A stretch of DNA of 64,000 bases. It comes from Chaetoderma sp. LZ-2023a. Taxonomy: Eukaryota; Mollusca; Caudofoveata; Chaetodermatida; Chaetodermatidae. The stretch's first letter is position 1. Each line of letters starts with the position of its first letter. The position numbers were made by a program, and so were the translations under genes. Under the pieces are notes generated by a model, which was not told the DNA's origin, searched no databases, and saw only the letters and a list, made by a program, of their open reading frames with translations. This document shows positions 9,541 through 17,593 of the stretch, piece after piece. Location: NCBI GenBank assembly GCA_034401795.1, contig CM067363.1:32716470-32780469 (forward strand), in the 5' to 3' direction.

Positions 9541-9637
9541 TAGGGAGGTAAGTATCAACTCTCTCGTGAAAAAAGAAATAGATTTCGTTTATTTCACTTC
9601 AAGAGTATACTTACCTCCCTAATACTTTTGATATTGC
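9541..9637. repeat. Element D internal complementary region (ICR)
   Basis: The first half is the reverse complement of the left terminus (AGGGAGGTAAGTATCAACTC). The second half is the reverse complement of the right terminus (CACTTCAAGAGTATACTTAC). The two meet at ATTTCGTTTATTTCACTTC. In DIRS elements this bridging region templates circularisation of single-stranded cDNA. Relative to the left terminus a three-base AGG insertion in ATCTAGGATTTC is visible. Confidence 0.9.
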
Positions 9638-10171
9638 CAGAATTCGAAAGTGAATCTGGCGGGAGGGAGGCGAGGTCAAAAGACCAGCTCATCCCAATAC
9701 GCTCTTCTGCGTTTAAGGCACTTAAACTTCTGAAACTGTAAGAAAAAACAGTCAGGATTTGACTAACCATCGGATAACACCACCGATGTATGAGAGATGA
9801 CCGAATGTCATATGCGCTCCCCCCCCCCCTCCTTCCAGGGAGGAAGAGTCGACTGACCTCAATGTCCTATACGCTCTCTACGTACAAGTGCCATGTACTA
9901 CAGGACAGAGACGAAAAAACTCCATTTTCGTAACTCTCAACAATGAACCACACAAATACACAAACCATCACCATATTAATAACGGGTAATCGTGACAATA
10001 CAATCAACAACGGACAACACATGAACAAGACTGACCTTGTTGAAAAGGCTGCTGACATCATCTTCCCATTGGTAAAGACTGATGCAGGCCCAAAAAAGTG
10101 GGTGTTTCCATAAATTAATTGTGAAATATATAAGTAATGAGGAAAAACCTCCTCAAAAAATATAAACCGAT
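9638..10171. other. Element D 3' non-coding segment
   Basis: No gene seen. It contains a C run (9820-9830), a possible decayed copy of the terminal sequence near 9660, and AT-rich sequence up to the ORF3 stop at 10172. Confidence 0.5.
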
Positions 10172-13108
10172 TTATTTTTTCAAAACCGACAAGGCGAGAG
10201 GATTAGAGGTGTCACGGAGATAATGGTCTGTAAAACTTGACTCACAGTGCCACTGAGCCACCGACATAATATCATCCACAGGGACCCCATTAAATAGGGC
10301 CGTGGATGTCACTACGCCGCGGACACTGTGAGCCTTGGCCACGTCAACCTGCTTCCCGGTGGCGGATTTATGGCAAAACTGAATGCATTCCACAATCCAC
10401 CTGGAAATGGTGTCCTTAGAAGCCCTCCCATGGGGTTCAATATATGACAACCATAACGCTGACTGGTCGGTGCGCCATGCCGCCGTACGTTGTTTGTACC
10501 GGCGCAGCGCCCGGACGGGACACCATGCTTTAGAATTAGGATCATATCTAGTTAAAGCAGGCAAAATAATAGGTTGACCTGGATATTTCAACGACTGATT
10601 TTTAGCCAAGAAATTAATCCTAGGTAGCAGCTTAAGGCCTTCCCCTGAAACCACAAAACGGTCATCCTCGGCTGATAAGGCATGAATTTCACTCCTACGC
10701 CTAGCCGAGGCCGCAGCAATTAAAAACACAGTCTTCAGTGTTAATAGTTTCATAGAAATGGAACTAAGTGGTTCAAAAGGCTTATCACCTAGTACTTGAA
10801 GCACTAGCGATAAACTCCAAGACGGAATCACAGGTGGATTCCTTGGTCTTAGATTGCCCATGCCTTTAATTAATACATTCAATGTATTTACTTCATCACT
10901 TCCCCTCTTAGCCAAGCAAGGAATAACAGACATTAATGCTGACTTATAACCAGCAATAGAGTTAGGCTTGAGGCTATAGGCATCATAGAGGTGACAGAGG
11001 AAATCAGCTACTACTTGAATAGATGAATCCATTGGATCAATACATCTTTTTGAGCACCATTCTGCAAATCTGTTGATTTTATAATTATATGCTCTGGAGG
11101 TTGACCCCCTCCTGGCTTTGGCCATAAACATGGCTGCTTGCTCAGAAAAGCCCTCCTTAATTCTAGATTCCTTGACAACATCCACGCAGTCAATCTGAAC
11201 ATTGACGGATTGTTGTGAAGGGCCTTGCCCTGGAAGATAATATCGTCCATCAGAGGCAGAGGAACCGGATTGCAGACCAGAAGGTCCAGCAGATCCGTAT
11301 ACCATGATCGGCTTGGCCAATCCGGGGCGATCAGAAGCACTTGGCATTCCTCTTGTCTGATTTTCTGAAGAATTTTTGGAATCAGGATTGCTGGAGGGAA
11401 TGCGTATGCATACATTCTCCCCCAGCTGATAGCTAACGCATCTGTTGCGAAAGCGCTTGGATCCGGAATCGGAGAGACGTACGTCGTCATCTTCGCATTC
11501 TTCTTCGTTGCGAACAAATCGATGTTGGGTTTCCCCCAATGGTCGAACAGACGATCCGCCACACATTGATTTAGTTGCCATTCCGTGGGTAAAACACTCA
11601 TCCTTCGGCTCAATGAGTCTGCTAGCAGGTTTAACCTTCCCGGAATATGAACTGCTTTCAAGGTAATCTGGTGATCCAGACACCAACAAAGCAGTTTCCA
11701 TGTCATCATACAGAGACTGGGCGACTTCGTTCCGCCCTGGCGGTTTATGTAAGTCACAACTGTTGAGTTGTCTGAACGAATAAGAACAATCTTGCCCTGA
11801 ACTTTCTGTAAGAAATGTTCCAGGCCCATGACTACTGCTCTTAGCTCCAGTAGATTTATATGTTCCTTTGACTGTTCCAGATTCCAAAGCCCTGATATCG
11901 TGGATTCTTCCAGGCAAGCTCCCCAGCCCTCCATCGATGCATCTGTATACACAGTCACCTGAGGGTGGGGAGGGGTTAGCAAAACCCCCGGCAAGAGATT
12001 CTCTGTATTCAACCACCATTGCAGGTGGTGAATCAGAGGCGCCAACACTGACACATTCGAGTCCAGCGAACCTGTACTCTGGGTCCATTGTGTCATGAGA
12101 AACAACTGGATCGGCCGCCTGCGTAAGGCGGCCTGAGGAATGACTGGTTCCAACGAAACCATCAACCCCAGCATTCTCAAGTAAACCCGTGCCAGGACAT
12201 GACGACTGTCGCACACTGACTGAATCAATGAGATGAGTTTCTGAACTCTCTCCTGAGTAGGATAAACATATCCTGTCTCTAGATCGAAGAACATCCCCAG
12301 GTAAACAAACTTCTGGGATGGAGTCAGCTGTGATTTTGGGAAATTGATCATCCAGCCCAAGTCTGTGAGAATTTTCAAAACAATCTCCAGATTGGCGGAC
12401 AAACTTTCCCGGGTGTGCGCTTTCAACAGCCAGTCGTCTATGTACGTGTGGACTGCTATGCTTCTCCTGCGGAGGTATGCTGTGATCGCAAGAACCACAC
12501 GGGTGAAAACCCGAGGAGCCGTGGAAATTCCGAAGGGCAACACCCTGAATTCCCACTGTCTGCCCTGGAATGCAAATCTCAGGAAGCGACAGAAACTCCC
12601 GTGGATGGGGATGTGGAAATAAGCGTCCTTCAAATCTATTGACGCCGTCCACATCCCCCTCTCCAACCCCGCCAACACCGAGCGCACCGTTTCCATCTTG
12701 AAACTTGGCGTCTCGATGAACTTGTTCAATGGCTTGAGGTTGAGAATCGGTCTCCACCCTCCGGTGCGTTTTGTTACTAAGAACAGGGTTGAATAGAAGC
12801 CCGGACACCTTTGTGCCGGCTGAATAGCTCCCTTTTGTATGAGGGAATTTATCTCCTCCTCGATACACAACCTTTGCTCTGGATCTCTCGGAATGGGAGT
12901 CCAGACTGGCACCAGAGACAGTCGCGACGGCGGGCCTGTCACCCACTCTGGATGATACCCGACGGAAAGCCATCGCAAGACTAAACGGTCCTGAGTTAAC
13001 CGTTCCCACTCTTGCATGTGGTCGGCTAACCGGCCTCCCACCGGTCCACCTAGGGACCGCGGTGGACACGAGGCATGCAAGAGCGGCACTGTCTCCGTCG
13101 CCATACAC
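10172..13108 (-). CDS. Element D ORF3: tyrosine recombinase (C-terminal third of a long open frame)
   Basis: 978 open codons. The last roughly 330 residues are a DIRS tyrosine recombinase: an N-terminal SAM-like DNA-binding region (ARRGSTSRAYNYKINRFAEW), then catalytic residues R (ARRRSEIHAL), H-x-x-R (AHSVRG) and the Tyr nucleophile (DHYLRD). The enzyme would insert the circular DNA into a new site without a large duplication. The first roughly 620 codons overlap the RT/RNase H frame in another phase and resemble no known domain, so the true start is probably near 11260 rather than 13108. This frame is also in phase with ORF1, 11 codons beyond the ORF1 TGA. Confidence 0.88.
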   Translation of the reverse strand: MYGDGDSAALACLVSTAVPRWTGGRPVSRPHARVGTVNSGPFSLAMAFRRVSSRVGDRPAVATVSGASLDSHSERSRAKVVYRGGDKFPHTKGSYSAGTKVSGLLFNPVLSNKTHRRVETDSQPQAIEQVHRDAKFQDGNGALGVGGVGEGDVDGVNRFEGRLFPHPHPREFLSLPEICIPGQTVGIQGVALRNFHGSSGFHPCGSCDHSIPPQEKHSSPHVHRRLAVESAHPGKFVRQSGDCFENSHRLGLDDQFPKITADSIPEVCLPGDVLRSRDRICLSYSGESSETHLIDSVSVRQSSCPGTGLLENAGVDGFVGTSHSSGRLTQAADPVVSHDTMDPEYRFAGLECVSVGASDSPPAMVVEYRESLAGGFANPSPPSGDCVYRCIDGGLGSLPGRIHDIRALESGTVKGTYKSTGAKSSSHGPGTFLTESSGQDCSYSFRQLNSCDLHKPPGRNEVAQSLYDDMETALLVSGSPDYLESSSYSGKVKPASRLIEPKDECFTHGMATKSMCGGSSVRPLGETQHRFVRNEEECEDDDVRLSDSGSKRFRNRCVSYQLGENVCIRIPSSNPDSKNSSENQTRGMPSASDRPGLAKPIMVYGSAGPSGLQSGSSASDGRYYLPGQGPSQQSVNVQIDCVDVVKESRIKEGFSEQAAMFMAKARRGSTSRAYNYKINRFAEWCSKRCIDPMDSSIQVVADFLCHLYDAYSLKPNSIAGYKSALMSVIPCLAKRGSDEVNTLNVLIKGMGNLRPRNPPVIPSWSLSLVLQVLGDKPFEPLSSISMKLLTLKTVFLIAAASARRRSEIHALSAEDDRFVVSGEGLKLLPRINFLAKNQSLKYPGQPIILPALTRYDPNSKAWCPVRALRRYKQRTAAWRTDQSALWLSYIEPHGRASKDTISRWIVECIQFCHKSATGKQVDVAKAHSVRGVVTSTALFNGVPVDDIMSVAQWHCESSFTDHYLRDTSNPLALSVLKK

Positions 13109-13392
13109 ACCGGAGTGGTTCTTACCGCGGTAAGCGTCCTGTCAGGACCGATAACCACGCCCAGATCCTCGCGCGCCCCGCCCCGCCCCGCGCGCACCTC
13201 GGTGCGCGGGCGGCTGCCTGGCTGACGGCGCCTGAGGAACCTGCGCCCCCCTCGCTGCTGGCCGAATCGCACGCGGCCGAGGCCGACGCTGCGACGGTGG
13301 CTGGCCTCTGACCTGGCCAGCACCACCTCGAGCCTGCAGGGGACGATACGCCGGGGCCGCGGCGCGAACGTTAGCACGACGCAGCACATCAA
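11011..13392 (-). CDS. Element D ORF2: reverse transcriptase, RNase H and DIRS methyltransferase
   Basis: 793 residues. The first 130 residues are Arg-rich and overlap ORF1. RT is at about residues 180-380, with SIDLKDAYFHIPI and YIDDWLL (317-323). RNase H is at about 480-600, with VYTDASMEGWGA, LELRAV and IRSDNSTVV. A C-terminal Dam-like N6-adenine methyltransferase domain typical of DIRS follows, with NIDLFATKKNAKMTTYVSP and LLIAPDWPSRSWY. It copies element RNA into DNA; the methyltransferase role in DIRS is unknown. It overlaps ORF1 by 251 nt and ORF3 by about 2.1 kb. All key motifs are intact. Confidence 0.92.
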   Translation of the reverse strand: MMCCVVLTFAPRPRRIVPCRLEVVLARSEASHRRSVGLGRVRFGQQRGGRRFLRRRQPGSRPRTEVRAGRGGAREDLGVVIGPDRTLTAVRTTPVCMATETVPLLHASCPPRSLGGPVGGRLADHMQEWERLTQDRLVLRWLSVGYHPEWVTGPPSRLSLVPVWTPIPRDPEQRLCIEEEINSLIQKGAIQPAQRCPGFYSTLFLVTKRTGGWRPILNLKPLNKFIETPSFKMETVRSVLAGLERGMWTASIDLKDAYFHIPIHGSFCRFLRFAFQGRQWEFRVLPFGISTAPRVFTRVVLAITAYLRRRSIAVHTYIDDWLLKAHTRESLSANLEIVLKILTDLGWMINFPKSQLTPSQKFVYLGMFFDLETGYVYPTQERVQKLISLIQSVCDSRHVLARVYLRMLGLMVSLEPVIPQAALRRRPIQLFLMTQWTQSTGSLDSNVSVLAPLIHHLQWWLNTENLLPGVLLTPPHPQVTVYTDASMEGWGACLEESTISGLWNLEQSKEHINLLELRAVVMGLEHFLQKVQGKIVLIRSDNSTVVTYINRQGGTKSPSLCMMTWKLLCWCLDHQITLKAVHIPGRLNLLADSLSRRMSVLPTEWQLNQCVADRLFDHWGKPNIDLFATKKNAKMTTYVSPIPDPSAFATDALAISWGRMYAYAFPPAILIPKILQKIRQEECQVLLIAPDWPSRSWYTDLLDLLVCNPVPLPLMDDIIFQGKALHNNPSMFRLTAWMLSRNLELRRAFLSKQPCLWPKPGGGQPPEHIIIKSTDLQNGAQKDVLIQWIHLFK

Positions 13393-15226
13393 ACTGCTCG
13401 CGCAGCGCCCTCTGGTTATTCACCAGGGTGACCGTCTCCTGGAGGTGTCGACATCCCTCACCTCCAAAAAGACCAGGGCCCGTCATAGGCGTACGCAGTA
13501 GCCTATTGTACAGGTCCTGAGACGGGCACAGATTGTCCAGGGCAAACGTGCGTCTTGCCCGGACACTCCTGGTCACCGCCCGAGTCATACAGTCCAGCGC
13601 CAGGTTAATACCATCCTGGATGGTTCGCTGGACAGTGACCGGACTTGGCTGGCGCGATGCGGATGCCGTTACTACCCCCTGTAACAGCTGGGAGACGTGG
13701 GACAGAGCGGCAATCGAAGCCCTCCCACTCTCCTCCGCATCACGCAACGCGGTATTCGCCGAACGCAACGCGTTCGAGCACAAGACACCCGTGTCAGAAC
13801 GGGAGCCTGGCCGCGCATCCTCACCCAAAGCCGCGCGGTCATCCACGCTGGGCTTGGGTACCACACCGTACCGCTGGTAATCCAGGGGCACGATGCGACA
13901 ACGCCTGGCCACCTCGCGAGGGGCCTTCGCGAGACGTCCACTCGACTTAATGGACGACTCCGCCGCCTTGAACATGTCAACGACATGCTCCGCCAGCGGC
14001 AGAGAAGGCATAGCGTTAGCAGTCGGTTTCCCAGCTAACCACGGCGTGTGAACACGCTGGCTAGCCGACTGCTCCACGGGCAGATCAGGCCTAACGCTCA
14101 CCAACCACTGGCAAGCGTCATACCAATCCTCCTCCGTGGCTAACTGCGAGCGCTCTACAAGACGGGGTCCTTCGTCTTCCTCCTGAGCGCAAGCAGTAGA
14201 GCTTGACGGCGGGTATGCTGATACACCTGGCAAGCCAGGGAAAACATGCGGGCCTGACAGCACCGGCATGAGAATATCACTGGTTTGACCAGGAGCAGGC
14301 ACCGTGGCAGAGCGCAGGGTATATATAATCTCACCACGGGCCCGGCCAGCACCAGCAACACCCTCGGCAAGCCGAGGTATGCGGTACCGCTGGCCATCAG
14401 CAGTGCCCTGGGCCACCACCTGAGCCGCGGACTCTACTCCAGGGTGAGTAAAACCGTGGAATAAGGCGCCTGTATTCCCCGCGAGGGGTGCACAAACGTC
14501 TTCATCCATGTCCACGTCGTCAGACGGCGACCCTAGCAGGTAATCCTCATCACCCTGGTCAGAAAGATTAGACCCCGGGTCAGCAAAGAGAGCTAACCCG
14601 GGCTGACCAGGAACGGTGCCATAGGAGGTACTGGCCACCGCGGCGTGCGGATACCCCTGGACTGATAAGCAGCCAGCGGGTTCCAGCGACAACCATCCAC
14701 GGTCCCCTATCGGCGCGGCAATAAGCCTGCTGCCAGGGTCGTGGAACGCCCCCTCTAATGGGGCCACCTCTGAATCGTCGAACAACGGAAGCGGTCTAAG
14801 GAAAACCGATCCAGAGGCGGGGATTACCTGCTCCGAAGCCGATGATGAGGACAGTAAAGGATTTGGTCCAGGAAGCATGCCACGAAGCAACCCTGGAACC
14901 AAATCCTTTAATGTCCTCTTCACCTCTCCCAACATCTCGGTCCGGAAGGCCTCCATATCCACCGCGGACGAGACCTTCCCCTTACCCTTCCTACTTACAA
15001 CCTCTCGTTTCCGCTTCTTCTTCTTCTCCTCCTCTACCACCTTGTCCGTCGCCTGTAAGCAGCACAAGAATTCGGACATTAACTCACCCCCCCAGTGCTT
15101 ACATATGTCACAATTAACCAAGGGACCACAAGGGCTACATCGATAGCAACGATGAGGCCAGAACTTATCCGGTAGAAAACGTCCACAGGACGCGCAACCC
15201 GGTCCCTGAAACAGGGCAAAGGACAA
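13142..15226 (-). CDS. Element D ORF1: Gag-like protein with N-terminal Cys/His cluster
   Basis: 694 residues. The N-terminus is rich in Cys/His pairs (CASCGRFLPDKFWPHRCYRC, CDICKHW), zinc-ribbon-like. Then come a Lys/Arg block (EEEKKKKRKREVV), an acidic/Pro-rich middle, an Ala/Arg helical region (about 500-620), and a highly basic RG-rich tail. This position and composition fit the DIRS ORF1/Gag-like protein, probably RNA-binding. GC content is clearly higher than in surrounding sequence. The stop is TGA followed by C, and the ORF3 frame is open immediately beyond. Homology is by position; I recognise no conserved capsid motif. Confidence 0.75.
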   Translation of the reverse strand: MSFALFQGPGCASCGRFLPDKFWPHRCYRCSPCGPLVNCDICKHWGGELMSEFLCCLQATDKVVEEEKKKKRKREVVSRKGKGKVSSAVDMEAFRTEMLGEVKRTLKDLVPGLLRGMLPGPNPLLSSSSASEQVIPASGSVFLRPLPLFDDSEVAPLEGAFHDPGSRLIAAPIGDRGWLSLEPAGCLSVQGYPHAAVASTSYGTVPGQPGLALFADPGSNLSDQGDEDYLLGSPSDDVDMDEDVCAPLAGNTGALFHGFTHPGVESAAQVVAQGTADGQRYRIPRLAEGVAGAGRARGEIIYTLRSATVPAPGQTSDILMPVLSGPHVFPGLPGVSAYPPSSSTACAQEEDEGPRLVERSQLATEEDWYDACQWLVSVRPDLPVEQSASQRVHTPWLAGKPTANAMPSLPLAEHVVDMFKAAESSIKSSGRLAKAPREVARRCRIVPLDYQRYGVVPKPSVDDRAALGEDARPGSRSDTGVLCSNALRSANTALRDAEESGRASIAALSHVSQLLQGVVTASASRQPSPVTVQRTIQDGINLALDCMTRAVTRSVRARRTFALDNLCPSQDLYNRLLRTPMTGPGLFGGEGCRHLQETVTLVNNQRALREQFDVLRRANVRAAAPAYRPLQARGGAGQVRGQPPSQRRPRPRAIRPAARGAQVPQAPSARQPPAHRGARGAGRGARGSGRGYRS

Positions 15227-16114
15227 GGAGTATGAGCAAACTAGTTAAGCTTAGACACTCAAACCAACTCAAAGAGAAGGAAAACGATCATACAGATCAA
15301 TATACATCAGAAACCAGCATAGCGATTGAATTGCTGATAAAAACATAGCCAGGCTGATTATGACGTCATTAATCCCGTGACAGGAAAAATTCGATCCCAA
15401 CAAAACATCCAAGTGCAAGGACGAATTGTATGCTGAATGGATACGTCGACTACACAACCATCAGATACATATAGATAACTCCTTTCTGGCAAAAATGTTA
15501 ATTATCTCCCTTTGCTTGTTACTATAATTAACATCACCACATTATCAATAACTAGATACCTGACACTTTGTATAGACAAACCATCCAACATGACGAACCG
15601 GAGAACTCCACCATCTGCACGCCTCTTAACTCTCTCCACCTCATGGGGAAGGAATTGGATCAAGAGGGCAAAGTGAGAAGACCTTTATACTAGGCCTCCA
15701 ACTCACTGGACATTAATTTTCCATTTGGTTAGATAACCTAACAGTGTTAGTAGGAAATGGAACCATGGTGGAGAGAAAACTAACTCTCTGCTGCTGTGAT
15801 GCGACCACCTAGCGTCATACAGACCTGTGGACATAAACAGAAAGAGAAATTAGTCATAGGTAGCACCGAGTTGACATAAACCAACTAACCAAGGCGCTTA
15901 TCACGGTAACCGCGAGTCCCGGAAACACAATACACCGGGAAGAAAACTCGCTAATTTTACTAGAAGTCACCTGATTTAAAGGTCCTAAGTCCCCCTTTGG
16001 CGAATCGTTCCGTCCTGCCATCCAAATCAGTGACTATCACTCCAAAAAACACCACTTAAACAGTCTAAGATTAAGGAAAAGCTATTGCTACAAAAAGACA
16101 TGTGTGATCTCTCT
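15227..16114. other. Element D 5' non-coding segment
   Basis: AT-rich leader between the right terminal repeat and ORF1, presumably with the element promoter. No TATA box is convincing. A weak inverted repeat CCATTTGGTTAG/GGAAATGG lies near 15720-15765. Confidence 0.5.
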
Positions 16115-16304
16115 GCCAATAATCTAGCAAAGAGGAAGTGCTAGTCTGCGCATGCGCGGTGGTGGGGCTGGCATCCGCCAGACTACGCTCTGACTCCCTG
16201 CCCAGTAGGGGCACCTAACTGTTTTAAATCTGAGTGTTTATTGAGTGAAAGCCAATATTTAGCAATATCAAAAGTATTAGGGAGGTAAGTATACTCTTGA
16301 AGTG
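16115..16304. repeat. Element D right terminal repeat (5' end of the element)
   Basis: 16115-16293 is the inverted complement of the left repeat. The outer 11 nt (ACTCTTGAAGTG region) differ from the left end but match the ICR. The repeat includes GCGCATGCGC. Confidence 0.9.
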
Positions 16305-16925
16305 AAATGCGGGTATAGTGGGAGGGGCTGGCGATTCGAGCCTGTAGCGTCTTATAGTCGGACGTACACTCGGATAGGCCTAGCCATTGAAATGCCCCAT
16401 TTGGATGTGTCCGGCGTTCTAAATCAATCCATGATAGTTGACCATTTAAAGCTACAACCGTGGAACCATTTACAAAAGTCTAAGTACGTGCCGCTAGCAC
16501 CGTTATCCATGATTGACCCGGTGATGGTCGATGGCATTGGGGTACATTCTTTCGTATCATATTCAACGGGTTCCTTCGTAGTGGTGCTAGTAATTGTGCT
16601 TATATTATACAAATGTGGCGTGTTATCACGCATGTGGAATGCGCTTAAATGCAAGCCACGTGCGGCCCATAAACGCGAGCCACGTGCGGCCCATAGTAGT
16701 GAACCGCATACTGCGATTCACATGAACGCACCGACTATTCAGGCCCAGCAGCCCCGGAGACCTGCAGCTCTACCGGAGCCGCTGCGGATGGCAGCCGGGT
16801 CGTCGCCTAATGCTGACGCCAGGACTGAGATCGACCCGATGGCTGCCGAATGGATAGAGATGGAGACGTACGTTGACGTGGTGGATCCTAACGTAAGCAT
16901 AGACCGCTGGGAGGTATCACCATGA
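16305..16925 (+). pseudogene. env: Element A Env, 3' part: membrane anchor and cytoplasmic tail
   Basis: About 207 codons continuing in the same phase as the 5' env part from the shared AAA triplet. It contains the membrane-proximal ectodomain and a hydrophobic segment FVSYSTGSFVVVLVIVLILY (about residues 84-103). Then comes a basic, duplicated KPRAAHKREPRAAH tail and an acidic end. This is the transmembrane anchor expected of an F-type Env. It is separated from its other half by Element D, so it is not expressed as a unit. Confidence 0.82.
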
Positions 16926-17593
16926 CATTTTGGCACTAACTTTATATGTTTCCACTGGAACAGTAATTGGTGAATATTAAATGTTGTAGCACGAACATTA
17001 GTATGGTGCCATGTTGGTACTGTATTATTTAATAGGAAAAATTCACATGATCTGTAATGGTATTTGCACTGTAGGATTAAGGTTTTGAACTATAATGTTG
17101 TGTCGTGTGACGACGAATCATACGACACGCGCAAAGTGTGTCGCTGCTGACCATGTTGTCGCTGCTGGCAGTAGCGGCAGTTTATATTAATACATTATGT
17201 AATATATATTCACTTGTTTTAAACTGTACCGATTGCTCGCTTTTATTGTTAAGTTACGCGTGGATCGAGGTTATCGACCACGGTTTAATGATGTTATTAA
17301 TGTGTTTCCGGGGGCAGTCTTTTGCTACCCGGACATGTATGTTTGTATAATTATCAACCATACACTAACGAATACTACTAATGTATTTCCGAGCATTCCG
17401 CTACTCGGACAAGAATTGGTGTATAATATATTGCCCTGTATTATTAATTTCTTGACCAATTGGATGAATATCAGGTGGTATCCGTTCAGGCTGCTGGTAT
17501 TGGTTTGGGTTGTTGATAGTCCACAACGAGTTAGTTGACACTCTCTTTAAGGCCTTAAGAGAGATGGTCAAATAACTTTGGCTACGGGGCGCA
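16926..17593. other. Element A 3' non-coding region
   Basis: AT-rich; short open frames (17138-17350, 17233-17538) look like chance. The purine stretch AAGAGAGATGG near 17557 is the best polypurine-tract candidate, but it lies 26 nt from the LTR instead of adjacent, so the assignment is weak. Confidence 0.4.

Larger units (their letters stand above)
9256..16304 (-). mobile_element. Element D: DIRS-type tyrosine-recombinase retrotransposon, structurally complete
   Basis: 7.05 kb, coding on the minus strand, with ORF1 (Gag-like), ORF2 (RT/RNase H/methyltransferase) and overlapping ORF3 (tyrosine recombinase). It has inverted terminal repeats and an internal complementary region (ICR) that pairs with both outer ends, the diagnostic DIRS architecture. 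Comparing ends with the ICR fixes the boundary: the element starts TAAACG (9256) and ends GAAGTG (16304), with AAA on each side (9253-9255, 16305-16307) also present at the ICR junction. There is no larger target duplication, as expected for recombinase-mediated insertion. All three ORFs are open, so it is the youngest and most intact element here. Confidence 0.95.

Noticed and set aside
13016..14038. Plus-strand open frames opposite DIRS ORF1/ORF2
   Set aside because: High-GC antisense shadows without domains or start context.
17138..17538. Two overlapping open frames of 70 and 101 residues near the 3' LTR
   Set aside because: AT-rich, hydrophobic by composition, no motif, and in the usual 3' non-coding part of an env-bearing gypsy element.
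17551..17567. Polypurine tract for Element A
   Set aside because: The purine run is short and 26 nt from the LTR; recorded only as a weak candidate.
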